A stretch of 64,000 nucleotides of DNA. It comes from UBA8437 sp964646205 (GTDB taxonomy: Bacteria > Planctomycetota > Planctomycetia > Planctomycetales > Planctomycetaceae). The DNA lies in assembly GCA_964646205.1 (NCBI GenBank), contig CAZYAZ010000012.1, forward strand, positions 1 to 64,000, read 5' to 3'. The position numbers and the translations under genes are program-made. The notes under the pieces were generated by a model. That model did not search any database. It saw nothing but the letters and a program-made list of their open reading frames with translations, and was not told the DNA's origin. Below, piece by piece: positions 42,361 to 51,198 of the stretch (its first letter is position 1; the number at the start of each line of letters is the position of its first letter).

Positions 42361-43812
42361 TTAGACGTTCTCGGCCGATGGCACGACGAACGACTTGCGG
42401 TACTCGCGGCTCAGGTGCGGGTTGGCCTTGGCGGCCCCCGTGCTGACAAAGATCTCCTTCTTCGGATCCAGTTGGAGCTTGAGTCCGGAGGTCAGTTGTT
42501 GAGATGCGAGGTCGACCTTGTTCTTGCCGAGGTGTCCGATGACCCGACCCAGAGTCGCGGTGCCCTCGTCGTCGCCGTCGAACCGTTTCTGCATGTCGGC
42601 CACCGAGATGGCGCTGCCGAGACGGTAGGAGACGTTGCCGAGATGGCACAGGGCACTGGAAAGGTGGCCGTCCAGGATGTCGGCGTTGAGGTCGGTGTGT
42701 TTTCGACTGCGAACGGCCGAGACGAAGTTCGCGAAGTGGTCGCCACCACCACTGAACTTCTTGACCATCTTTCCATCCGGATCAAATGCGGCCCCACCGT
42801 TGTAGCTGGAGAGCACGACATAGCCGTCGGAACCTTCGAAGATCACGCCCACACCGGCACCCTTCAGGCGATCGGTCGGCAGGCCACGTACTTCGAAGAC
42901 CAACCGCTTGGCACCGTAATCGTGAATGCTGACCTGGGTATTGGCCGTGTCTCCGGCGTCGACGTATCCCAGTCGGCCACCATAGCTGAAGACGGAGTGA
43001 CCGATGTGGTCGACACCCAGGCCCCAGCGGGCGATGTCCATCTGGTGGATGCCCTGGTTGCCCAGGTCGCCGTTGCCGTAGTCCCATTGCCAGTGCCAGT
43101 CGTAGTGGAAACGGGGACGGCTGAGCGTTTTTTCAGGTGCGGGACCCAGCCACAGGTCGTAGTTGACGCTCGCCGGCACATCGTACTTGCCGCGGGCTCC
43201 GATGGATCCACGACGCTTGTAGCACAGGCCGCGGGCGACACTGACATCGCCGATTTTTCCCTGGTGCACGTGATTGATCGCCTGGACGGTGCCGCCCATC
43301 GACCGGCACTGGGTGCCCGTCTGGACGATCTTTCCGTACTTGCGGGCGGCCTGCACGATGCGTCGGCCCTCGCTGACGTTGTGGCTGACCGGTTTTTCGA
43401 CGTAGACGTCCTTGCCGGCCTGGATGGCCCAGATGGCGGCCAGGGCGTGCCAATGGTTCGGCGTGGCGATCGAGACGATGTCGATGGACTTGTCCTCGAA
43501 CGCCTTTCTCATGTCCGAGAAATACTTTGGTTTGCGTCCGGAACTGTTGCCGACCTTTTCGGCACGCTGACGACCAATCGCCTCGTCAGGATCGACGACG
43601 GCCACGACCTCGGTGTCCTTTCGGCGTGAGAAGGCACTGAGGTGACTCTGGCCACGTCCACGGACACCGACACAGGCCACCTGCAGCCGCTCATTGGGAC
43701 TCTTGGACTGCGTCTCCTCGGCCGCCACAAAGGTCGGGGTACCGGCCACGGCCGCCGCTGCGGCCGAAAGCATGGACTGTTCAAGAAAGTCGCGACGTGT
43801 TTTTTGAGCCAT
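42361..43812 (-). CDS. Tat-exported Gfo/Idh/MocA family oxidoreductase
   Basis: 483 aa from ATG 43812 with AGGAG upstream. The twin-arginine signal is KTRRDFLEQSMLSAAAAAVA. The NAD(P)-binding Rossmann part (about 42-160) includes LQVACVGVRGRGQSHLSAFS, EVVAVVDPDE, IDIVSIATPNHWHALAAIWA and the family motif DVYVEKPVSHNVSEGRR (E-K-P). The C-terminal substrate domain contains WHWQWDYGNGDLGNQGIHQM DIARW in two parts, as in glycosidase-like and dehydrogenase members. Exported members are very common in planctomycetes and probably act on sugars in the periplasm, carrying their cofactor through Tat. The substrate is unknown. A strong terminator follows. Confidence 0.9.
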   Translation of the reverse strand: MAQKTRRDFLEQSMLSAAAAAVAGTPTFVAAEETQSKSPNERLQVACVGVRGRGQSHLSAFSRRKDTEVVAVVDPDEAIGRQRAEKVGNSSGRKPKYFSDMRKAFEDKSIDIVSIATPNHWHALAAIWAIQAGKDVYVEKPVSHNVSEGRRIVQAARKYGKIVQTGTQCRSMGGTVQAINHVHQGKIGDVSVARGLCYKRRGSIGARGKYDVPASVNYDLWLGPAPEKTLSRPRFHYDWHWQWDYGNGDLGNQGIHQMDIARWGLGVDHIGHSVFSYGGRLGYVDAGDTANTQVSIHDYGAKRLVFEVRGLPTDRLKGAGVGVIFEGSDGYVVLSSYNGGAAFDPDGKMVKKFSGGGDHFANFVSAVRSRKHTDLNADILDGHLSSALCHLGNVSYRLGSAISVADMQKRFDGDDEGTATLGRVIGHLGKNKVDLASQQLTSGLKLQLDPKKEIFVSTGAAKANPHLSREYRKSFVVPSAENV

Positions 43813-43974
43813 CGTTGGAATCTCCTGTGTTTCGTGAATCGTGCGTGGTTGCGGTTGGAAACGGTTCGGGTGCCGGATCTCGCCAGGATTGGCGAGGGTG
43901 GCTCCCTGGAATGTTCGTTGAGCGAGCTATCCAGTCTATCCGGGGCCTGTCGGGCGGATCAACCGCCCAGACGG

Positions 43975-45219
43975 TCACTCGACCACCCGGACCCGTCCGT
44001 AGGCGTGCTGGGCGTTCTCGACGATCAGGCATTGTCCCGGCTGCGAGAGCAATCGATCGACCTCGTCGGGGTTCTCCAGGGGCGTGATGAACAGGTCTTC
44101 GACCAGGTCGTTGTCGAGTTGGCTGAGCAGGTACACCCGTGCCCAGTCGGTTGCCTCGACACACTGCGTGGCGGGAACCAGGTCCGATGGGGCCAGGGAT
44201 TTCAATGGCGAGAGGGCCTCGGTGGGCGCGTCGGCGTTTTGCAACAACTTCAGTCCGTCGCCTGGTGTTTCGTCGAGGTCGGTCAGCAACAGGATCCGCC
44301 CTTCGCGGGTGACCAGGTTGCGGGCCATCTCCAGCGCACGGCCGACCTGCTCCCAGCCGTGTCCACCTCCATCGGATTCGATGGACGCCACGACAATGTC
44401 GGAGCGTTCATCGATTTCCACCCGCCACGCCGCCTCGAGAGACTCCCGGGCCTCTCGAAACACCGATTCGGGCAATCCGGCCCAGACCCCGGCCACTCCC
44501 GTGGCGCCGGCCGGAACCACCTGGACGCAGAACTGAACGCCCAGTAACCAGCCAACGTCATCGATCAGTTGCCGGAGTGGCCTTTGGTCGTTGGGATCCA
44601 GTTCTCGATGGCCGCGGCCCACCGCGCGTGCAATGGACTCGGAATTGGAGAGTCCGGGATACAGAACGCTGTGCGTGCCGCGGTAGCCGAGTACCGAGTC
44701 GAAGACGACCGGTCCGACCGGTATCACCAGGTCGGCCTCGATCAATTCGATTGCCAGGTAAACGCGTTCGCCGGAGGATGACGTGGCCAGGTAATTGCCA
44801 CCTTCGGTCTGGTCGGGATCGTGGATCTGCCATCGGATCTTGTCGCGAATGTCCACGGGCAGTCCGCTCCGCGGGTCGGTCGGTTGTCCGGGACCGGTAC
44901 TGCGAGGTTGCAGCACCAGCACATCGCCGGGATCCACGTCGCGACCGGCCAGCACGTCCCAGATTGCTGCGAGGATCACGTCGGCGGCCGGCGTGTCGGT
45001 GTCCAGTGCGATGACGATATGGTCACCGGGAATGACGGCCTGGGCCAGGGGTGGGAAATCCAACGGAGCAGCCAGTGCGTCCCGGATCGATTTGTCGGGG
45101 CTGTCGAGTTGATCGGGAGCCTCGCGACGGGCAACCAGCCTGTCGGAATCGACCGACAACGCCAACTGGCACTCGTGGCCATATCGAACATCGACGGGTT
45201 GTGGTTGCGATTCTGTCAC
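43975..45219 (-). CDS. LarA-like (DUF2088) protein
   Basis: 414 aa from GTG 45219; a TTG at 45282 would add 21 poorly conserved residues. The N-terminal part fits the lactate-racemase LarA N-domain: VDVRYGHECQLALSVDSDRL, FPPLAQAVIPGDHIVIALDT, ILAAIWDVLAGRDVDPGDVL. The C-terminal half (SLEAAWRVEIDERSDIVVAS, WARVYLLSQLDNDLVEDLFI) also matches. In known LarA a His following the strand here (T-G-x-H-R) helps catalysis; in this protein that place reads QPRSTGPGQ, so the His is missing. Racemase activity with the nickel-pincer cofactor is therefore uncertain. The neighbouring genes give no pathway. Confidence 0.72.
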   Translation of the reverse strand: MTESQPQPVDVRYGHECQLALSVDSDRLVARREAPDQLDSPDKSIRDALAAPLDFPPLAQAVIPGDHIVIALDTDTPAADVILAAIWDVLAGRDVDPGDVLVLQPRSTGPGQPTDPRSGLPVDIRDKIRWQIHDPDQTEGGNYLATSSSGERVYLAIELIEADLVIPVGPVVFDSVLGYRGTHSVLYPGLSNSESIARAVGRGHRELDPNDQRPLRQLIDDVGWLLGVQFCVQVVPAGATGVAGVWAGLPESVFREARESLEAAWRVEIDERSDIVVASIESDGGGHGWEQVGRALEMARNLVTREGRILLLTDLDETPGDGLKLLQNADAPTEALSPLKSLAPSDLVPATQCVEATDWARVYLLSQLDNDLVEDLFITPLENPDEVDRLLSQPGQCLIVENAQHAYGRVRVVE

Positions 45220-45367
45220 GGGATCGTGTGCTGACGAGAAAAAAATCGGGTCCGTTGGCGGCTGACGGACCGGGAACGCCAATCCGGTCCGGCCTGTTTT
45301 TTGGCACGGCCACTACACCGAGTTTACACCCGGTCCTGGATCCGGGCGATGGTGAGTTCCTGGCGAG

Positions 45368-46291
45368 TCATTTCTTCTTGCTGGATTCCGTGTCGGCTGA
45401 ACCCGGGACGACGCGGGTCAGGTCACGTCCCAGCAGCGACGCACACCAGTAGGTTTCGATGTGCTCGACGACCAGTTCGGTGCCTCTCGTGTGGCTGACG
45501 AACGGAGCTTCGCGAGGGTCGTACATGGCGTCGGTCAGGTCGCGTGCCAGTGCGACGTTGAATCCCAGTCGCACCATCTGGCGGATACCAAAGGGGCGAC
45601 CCAGCACGCACATGTTGGTGTGCACACCCATCAGCACCACGTTGCGGATGCCTTCACGTTTGAGCACGTTGAAGATCTCCTGGCCGTTGTGGCTCACGCC
45701 GTCAAAGCCGGTGATCTTGATGGCGTCGTGCTGCTTGGAGAATCGTCGGACCGCCTTGCCAACAACCGGGTCGTCGCAGGGTTGCTTGGAGACGTCCACG
45801 GGCAGTTCGGGTTCTCGCTGGGGGTCCCGGTAGCACCATCCCATGAGTGGGATTGGTGTCTTGGAAACAGGAGCCAGCTTCATTCGCCAGCGGTGCGCCG
45901 TTTTTTCATAGACATCCATGCAACCGCTGGGAGCGTGAATGACCAGGACACCGTGAGCCCGCGCGGCGGTGATGACCCGGTTCATTCTCGGAGCCATGGC
46001 GTCAACACGCTGGGCGGCCAGGAGGCAGTAATGGCCGTTCCACATGTCGCAGATGATCACCGCGGTTTCGGCAGCTTTCCATTCCACTCGACGGGTCCGT
46101 TCCTGGATCTTCCCGGAGGACGTTTTTTTCCGGTCACGGAGTGTGACGGCCAGGCGACCGGGCACCCGTGGTCGTTTGGCCAACGCTTCGGCCTTGAGTT
46201 CTTCAGAGGGAGATTGCTTGTCGGTTTTCTTGTCGGCACCAACGAGCGGTGTCGTGAGGATCGCGATCAGGAGCAGGGCATGAATTCGCAT
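45368..46291 (-). CDS. Exported isochorismatase-like cysteine hydrolase
   Basis: 307 aa from ATG 46291, chosen because it gives a Sec signal (MRIHALLLIAILTTPLVGA) and avoids running into the upstream gene. The isochorismatase-like hydrolase fold starts at about 75: catalytic Asp82 (AVIICDMWNGHYC) and the nucleophile Cys228 (VVLMGVHTNMCVLGRPFGI) are present. Members hydrolyse amides such as nicotinamide, N-carbamoylsarcosine or biuret, or isochorismate. An exported member is unusual but known in planctomycetes. The 41-bp spacing from the upstream cytochrome-propeller gene suggests cotranscription. The substrate is not predictable. Confidence 0.85.
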   Translation of the reverse strand: MRIHALLLIAILTTPLVGADKKTDKQSPSEELKAEALAKRPRVPGRLAVTLRDRKKTSSGKIQERTRRVEWKAAETAVIICDMWNGHYCLLAAQRVDAMAPRMNRVITAARAHGVLVIHAPSGCMDVYEKTAHRWRMKLAPVSKTPIPLMGWCYRDPQREPELPVDVSKQPCDDPVVGKAVRRFSKQHDAIKITGFDGVSHNGQEIFNVLKREGIRNVVLMGVHTNMCVLGRPFGIRQMVRLGFNVALARDLTDAMYDPREAPFVSHTRGTELVVEHIETYWCASLLGRDLTRVVPGSADTESSKKK

Positions 46292-46332
46292 GGTGAGAGT
46301 CCTGTTGTGTTGGCCTGGTCGGAATGTTGGGA

Positions 46333-48186
46333 TCAGATCGACTTGAGGTAGGCGATCAGGTCTTTGAGTTGTGCCCTGGAGAGCGGTTTGCCCGTGAGTT
46401 TCTCGGGACGGTGATGCTTGGTCAGGACGTCTTCGAGGCTGTGGGCACGACCGTCGTGCAGGAAGCGACGTTTGGCATGCAGTCCCCGGAGGCCCGGTGG
46501 GTTGAACTCGGGATAGAACATCCGGGGAGACTCCAGCCCGACCTTGTAGGTTGCAGCGGTGGTGAAATAACGGCCGCTGTGGCAGTCGACGCAGCCGGCG
46601 GTGGTTTCGAAGAGTTGTTTTCCCCGGACGGCCGCTGCGGTGAGTTGTCCGTCGTCCTGCCGGTGCGGGCTGGCTGGGAATTGGAGCGATTCGAGATAGG
46701 CAAGTAGCGCCTGGATGTCCTCCTCGGTGGGGTTGTCCTCGGTCGAGAGCGTGTCGCGGAGCGACTTGCGCACGCTGGCCGGCAAGCTCTGTTGCCAACC
46801 GTGCCAGGTCCAGGGGCCGGTGTGTGTCACGCCTCGCAGCGACGGGGTCAGCTTGTAGGTGTCGTGGTTGCCGTCGTTCAGCGTGTCAAACGCCTGGCCG
46901 TTGGTGTGGCCGTCGGGGTGACAGGAGTTGCAACTGAACCAGCCGTCCCGCGAGCGATCGGCGTCGTGGAAGATCTGTTCACCGCGTCTCACCAGGGTGG
47001 GCTTGGGAGCCAGGCCCAGCGGGATGGTCCGTACTTTCCGCGAACTGACCACGTCGACAATCTGCAACGAGTCCTCGAAGTAGTTGGCCATCAGCACGTG
47101 GCGATCGTCCAGGAAAGCCGGATCCAGCGGCCGACCTCCCAGTTCGACTCGACGGAAGAGTGCCGGGTTGTCCCGCATCGCCTCGGGCAGGAAGTCACCG
47201 GGATCGGCAGATGGCCAGGTGACATCAGCGAAGTTGAGCACGACCAACTCGTGCGATCCACCACAGGTCCCGACCAGCCATTTCTTGTCGGGACTCAAGG
47301 CCATTGCGTTCAGGTCGCCGCACCCGGCACCGTGTTCGTCGAGGTTCATCTGCTTTTGTTGCCAGTATTCACCCCGGGGCAACGGCATGCGGGTCAACCG
47401 ATTGTCGATCACCCAGCCTCGCTGGACGTTGTTCTCGTTGACCGGAAAGCTGCGGTTGATCGGAGTCGGCAGGATGACCGTCTGGCTGTCGTCCAGGACG
47501 ACCGGCCGTCCGAGATTGAAGCCGTCGTCGAAAATGGTACGCCGGCTCAACTTCCGCCCGCTGGCGATGTCGTGGATCCAGACTTCTCCGGGGACGTTGG
47601 CACAGCTGACCAGCCACCGGCGATTGGGAGTCGGGGTCAGCCAGCCGGGTTGGCCACCGGTGGGAAACCGTCGCGTGACAGAACCGGCCGGCACATTGAT
47701 TTCAGCGATTGCGTCATCGCCCGAGAGAGCGACGAAGGTCCTGGGCGGAGCCTGGGGTGACTGCGGCTTGCGGTCCTGGTCGGTCCCGGCGTCCGCACTG
47801 ACGATGGCCAGCCCGCGAGGTTCGTCTCCGACCGGAATGGTCCTGGTCAACTGCAGTTGGTTGTCTTGCCAGTGGAGGACGGCGACGGCGTCGTCCGCCT
47901 GCAGGCTGACCAGGACGGTCCTGGCATCCCACCAGGCCACGTCGGCCGGGCGACGACCGCAAGCGGTTTCAAACAGCACTCGTCCAGAGGCGAGTTCCAC
48001 CACCGAGACTGTCCCGGCGGTGTGGTTGGCGGTGGCGACCAGGGTTCTGTCGGGCGAGAGGTCCAGTGAAATGGGACTCCGATCGTGCACCGTCGCGGCG
48101 AGGTTCCCCGAGGACCTGTCGGCCCCGGCGGACAGCAGGACCGGCAGGAGGGCCAGGGTCACCAGTGGTGGCAAGAGGCGGGTCAT
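46333..48186 (-). CDS. Dihaem cytochrome c / YVTN-type beta-propeller protein
   Basis: 617 aa with a Sec signal (LLPPLVTLALLPVLLSAG). Residues about 35-400 form a YVTN/SMP-30-like propeller (SLDLSPDRTLVATANHTAGT, VVELASGRVLFETACGRRPA, GLAIVSADAGTDQDR, LVVLNFADVTWPSA). The C-terminal part is a cytochrome c peroxidase-like dihaem region with CNSCH (about 417) and CVDCH (about 531), plus SLRGVTHTGPWTWHGWQQSL, typical of MauG/CCP relatives. It is periplasmic and may act as an oxidase or peroxidase partner. It is cotranscribed with the hydrolase gene 41 bp downstream. Confidence 0.86.
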   Translation of the reverse strand: MTRLLPPLVTLALLPVLLSAGADRSSGNLAATVHDRSPISLDLSPDRTLVATANHTAGTVSVVELASGRVLFETACGRRPADVAWWDARTVLVSLQADDAVAVLHWQDNQLQLTRTIPVGDEPRGLAIVSADAGTDQDRKPQSPQAPPRTFVALSGDDAIAEINVPAGSVTRRFPTGGQPGWLTPTPNRRWLVSCANVPGEVWIHDIASGRKLSRRTIFDDGFNLGRPVVLDDSQTVILPTPINRSFPVNENNVQRGWVIDNRLTRMPLPRGEYWQQKQMNLDEHGAGCGDLNAMALSPDKKWLVGTCGGSHELVVLNFADVTWPSADPGDFLPEAMRDNPALFRRVELGGRPLDPAFLDDRHVLMANYFEDSLQIVDVVSSRKVRTIPLGLAPKPTLVRRGEQIFHDADRSRDGWFSCNSCHPDGHTNGQAFDTLNDGNHDTYKLTPSLRGVTHTGPWTWHGWQQSLPASVRKSLRDTLSTEDNPTEEDIQALLAYLESLQFPASPHRQDDGQLTAAAVRGKQLFETTAGCVDCHSGRYFTTAATYKVGLESPRMFYPEFNPPGLRGLHAKRRFLHDGRAHSLEDVLTKHHRPEKLTGKPLSRAQLKDLIAYLKSI

Positions 48187-48254
48187 GAGCGGCGTTGAGT
48201 GTAGGAGTTGTGTGACGACGTTATTGTCGCCGAATGGATGGAGTGGGCAAAGCC

Positions 48255-50015
48255 CTAGTACCCCACGGCCGCCCCGTCCTTGCGAGGTTCGGTCGCCCCG
48301 TGCAAGACACCGTTCTCGTGGTCGATGCGGATGGCCTGGTAGCCACCGAATGACCCGGGTGCTCGCACGACACGATGTCCCAGTTGCTGCAGGCCACCGA
48401 TGGCGTCGGGAGACACGGCCGTTTCCAGGGCAACAAAGCCTCCCTTGGTGTCGGCGGGCCTGCCGGTGGGGGTGGCCGACCCGATGTGCCGGATCCTTGC
48501 CGCATCACCGGCTTCCTGAACGTTCATCCCGAAATCGATGATGTTCATCAGCACCTGGACATGCCCCTGGGGCTGCATGTCGCCGCCCATCAGGCCGAAG
48601 CACAGCCACGGCTTGCCGTCGCGTGTGGCGAAGGCCGGGATGATCGTGTGGAAGGGACGCTTGTGGGGCTCGAGACGATTGAGATGCGTGTCATCCAGGG
48701 CGAAGAGCTGTCCACGATTCTGGAGGCAGAAGCCCACCTGGCCGGGGACGACTTTTGACCCGAATCCGTGGTAGTTGCTCTGGATGAAACTGCAGCAGTT
48801 GCGGTCCTTGTCGACGACGGTCAGGTACACGGTGTCGCCGTGTTCGAGCTTGGGATCGCCGGAGGGGACATCGGTGGCGGCGCGGCGGAGGTCGACCCGG
48901 GCGTTTTGCTTGGTGCCGTACTCCTTGGAGATCAACTCGGCGGTGGGCAGTTTGCCGAAGTCGGGGTCGGCGTAGAATCGGGCCCGGTCGGCAAACGCCA
49001 GTTTCTTGGCCTCGACGAAGAGGTGGATGTGTTCACTGGAATTGTGACCCAGCGACTTGATGTCGTGGTGCTCCAGCACGTTGAGCATCTGCAGGGCCGC
49101 GATACCCTGCCCGTTGGGAGGCAGTTCCCAGATGTCGTAGCCGCGGTAGTTTGTCGAGACGGGATCGATCCAGTCACCGTGGTGGTCGACGAAGTCCTTG
49201 CTCGAGAAATAACCACCGTTGGCCTTGCTGAAGTCGACGATCCGTTTGGCGATCTCCCCGGTGTAAAAGGCATCGCGACCGTGCTGGGCAATCTGGCGGT
49301 AGCTCCAGCCCAGGTCCGGATTCTTGAAGATTTCACCGACCCCGGGGGCCCGGCCACCGGGCAGGTAGGTGCGGGCCGAGTCGGGCCAGTTGGACAGGGA
49401 CGACTGGCTGCCGGCCCAACTGAGGCCGATCACCTCGCTGACCGGGAATCCTTCCTCGGCGGTCCGGATCGGATCGGCCAGCAGGTCCTCAAACCCCATC
49501 GTTCCGAATTTCTTGCGGACCATTTCCCAGCCGTCGACACAGCCGGGCACACTCCAGGACAGTGGCCCGTCGATGGGGATCTCCTGGAGTCCCTTGTCCT
49601 GGAAGACCTTGCGGGAGATCGAGTAGGGGCTACGACCGCTGCCGTTGAGTCCGTGGAGAGTCTTGGTCTTGTTGTCCCAGTAGATGACAAACACGTCGCC
49701 GCCGATCCCGCAGCTCATCGGTTCGACAAGACCGAGCATCGCGTTGGCAGTGATCGCCGCGTCGGCCGCGTTGCCGCCTTTCTTGAGAATGTCGAGGCCG
49801 GCCTGTGCGGCCAGAGGGTGGCTGGTGGCCACGATGCCGTGCTTGGCCATCACCACAGATCGGCTCTGGCGTGGATTCTTGGCCGGCCTGTCGTACTGTC
49901 CCGCTTGGACGATTTCGGCCGGGTCAAGCGGTGTGAATTCCTCGGACATCCAAGCGCTCCAGGCGATGAGGACTAACAGGGCCCTGAGGGCGACAGCCCC
50001 TTGGGATCGTGTCAT
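48255..50015 (-). CDS. ggt: Gamma-glutamyltransferase
   Basis: 586 aa from ATG 50015, which gives a signal-peptide-like start (AVALRALLVLIAWSAW). It is a periplasmic N-terminal-nucleophile enzyme that cleaves glutathione and transfers the gamma-glutamyl group. Family signatures are MAKHGIVATSHPLAAQAGLD, LKKGGNAADAAITANAMLGL VEP in two parts, and GGDVFVIYWD. The autocatalytic nucleophile is T395 (HGDTVYLTVVDKD), equivalent to T391 of the Escherichia coli enzyme; the usual TTH is replaced by DTV. The C-terminal QQLGHRVVRAPGSFGGYQAI RID block also fits. It lies 72 bp downstream of the TIM-barrel gene on the same strand. Confidence 0.92.
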   Translation of the reverse strand: MTRSQGAVALRALLVLIAWSAWMSEEFTPLDPAEIVQAGQYDRPAKNPRQSRSVVMAKHGIVATSHPLAAQAGLDILKKGGNAADAAITANAMLGLVEPMSCGIGGDVFVIYWDNKTKTLHGLNGSGRSPYSISRKVFQDKGLQEIPIDGPLSWSVPGCVDGWEMVRKKFGTMGFEDLLADPIRTAEEGFPVSEVIGLSWAGSQSSLSNWPDSARTYLPGGRAPGVGEIFKNPDLGWSYRQIAQHGRDAFYTGEIAKRIVDFSKANGGYFSSKDFVDHHGDWIDPVSTNYRGYDIWELPPNGQGIAALQMLNVLEHHDIKSLGHNSSEHIHLFVEAKKLAFADRARFYADPDFGKLPTAELISKEYGTKQNARVDLRRAATDVPSGDPKLEHGDTVYLTVVDKDRNCCSFIQSNYHGFGSKVVPGQVGFCLQNRGQLFALDDTHLNRLEPHKRPFHTIIPAFATRDGKPWLCFGLMGGDMQPQGHVQVLMNIIDFGMNVQEAGDAARIRHIGSATPTGRPADTKGGFVALETAVSPDAIGGLQQLGHRVVRAPGSFGGYQAIRIDHENGVLHGATEPRKDGAAVGY

Positions 50016-50087
50016 GGGGAGGCCTCTGGTGGGGTGTGGGCACAGGGCGAGTGTGTCGCTGTTGATTGGGGAATGCAAACCGGGAGG

Positions 50088-50918
50088 TCACATGCGGAGT
50101 TGTCCGAATTCCCGGATTCTCTCGATGATCGCCGGTTCGACCGGAAGTCGTTCCATGCTGCTGGCTCCGTAGAAACCGACGACCCCCTCGGTGTGATCGA
50201 GAATGTACTGGGCGTCTTCGGGCTCGGCGATCGGACCACCGTGGCAAAGGACCAGGACATCGGGGTTGGTCGCCCTGGCAGCATCCGCCATCGCCTGGAC
50301 ACGGTTGGCGGCATCTTCCAGCGACACGGCGGTGCCGGCACCGATCAGGCCCTTGGTGGTCAGGCCCATGTGCGGGATCAGGATGTCCGCGCCAGCTGCG
50401 GCCATCGCGGTCGCTTCCTCGGGATTGAAACAGTAGGGGGTGGTCAGGAGGTCCATGTCACGGGCCAGGCGGATCATGTCGACCTCGAGCCCATAACCCA
50501 TCCCCGTCTCCTCCAGCCCGGTGCGGATGGTGCCGTCGAAGAGACCGACGGTGGGGAAGTTCTGGACACCAGAGAATCCAGCGGCGCGTACCTGTTGGAG
50601 AAAGACGGGCATCAGGCGGAAAGGATCCGTTCCGCAGACACCGGCCAGAACGGGCGTGTTCTGCGCGGCGGGCAACACCTCTCCGGCCATCTCCATCACG
50701 ATGGCGTTGGCGTCACCGTAGGGCATCAGCCCCGCCAGTGAGCCCCGTCCCGCCATGCGGAAGCGTCCGGAGTTGTAGATGACGATCAGGTCGATCCCTC
50801 CCGCTTCCTCGAGCTTGGCACTCAACCCCGTTCCGGCACCGCCCCCGATGATTGGTTCGCCGGCGGCCACCTTGGCGCGGAGCCGATCCAGGATGTCCTG
50901 TCGTGCGAATGCGGTCAT
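50088..50918 (-). CDS. Phosphoenolpyruvate hydrolase-like TIM-barrel protein (Tm-1 C-terminal type)
   Basis: 276 aa from ATG 50918. The sequence is that of the TIM-barrel family annotated as phosphoenolpyruvate hydrolase-like: GEPIIGGGAGTGLSAKLEEA, IDLIVIYNSGRFRMAGRGSL, VLAGVCGTDPFRLMPVFLQQ, AGADILIPHMGLTTKGLIGA and VGFYGASSMERLPVE. The plant protein Tm-1 has this barrel at its C-terminus, fused to a UPF0261 domain. Here the UPF0261 protein is encoded by the next gene upstream on the same strand. The real substrate of the family is not established. Confidence 0.85.
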   Translation of the reverse strand: MTAFARQDILDRLRAKVAAGEPIIGGGAGTGLSAKLEEAGGIDLIVIYNSGRFRMAGRGSLAGLMPYGDANAIVMEMAGEVLPAAQNTPVLAGVCGTDPFRLMPVFLQQVRAAGFSGVQNFPTVGLFDGTIRTGLEETGMGYGLEVDMIRLARDMDLLTTPYCFNPEEATAMAAAGADILIPHMGLTTKGLIGAGTAVSLEDAANRVQAMADAARATNPDVLVLCHGGPIAEPEDAQYILDHTEGVVGFYGASSMERLPVEPAIIERIREFGQLRM

Positions 50919-51093
50919 GGGGTTGGTGTCCGTGAGCGNNNNNNNNNNNNNNNNNNNNNNNNNNNNNNNNNNNNNNNNNNNNNNNNNNNNNNNNNNNNNN
51001 NNNNNNNNNNNNNNNNNNNNNNNNNNNNNNNNNNNNNNCGATCCAGGATGTCCTGTCGTGCGAATGCGGTCATGGGGTTGGTGTCCGTGAGCG
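50884..51093. repeat. 55-bp duplicate flanking the gap (assembly artefact)
   Basis: The 55 bp at 50884-50938, just before the N-run, recur exactly at 51039-51093, just after it. The duplicated piece includes the first codons of the TIM-barrel gene and its leader. This is the pattern of two contigs that overlap by one k-mer but were joined with a fixed gap, so the true sequence is probably continuous. Confidence 0.85.
50939..51038. other. Assembly gap (100 N)
   Basis: Exactly 100 N flanked by identical 55-bp sequences. It probably represents no missing DNA; it lies in the leader between the UPF0261 gene and the TIM-barrel gene. Confidence 0.97.
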
Positions 51094-51198
51094 TAGGGAA
51101 GGGGGGGCTCGGCTCGGCCGGGTCTCCATACTAGGGCGGCCACCGGGTGACGTCGAACGATTCCACCGGGTCCCAACTGGGGGGGGCGGCGGCCGTTC

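Noticed and set aside
45368..46798. Isochorismatase-like gene extended to 46798.
   Set aside because: The extension runs through the cytochrome-propeller gene in another frame. ATG 46291 yields a proper signal peptide.
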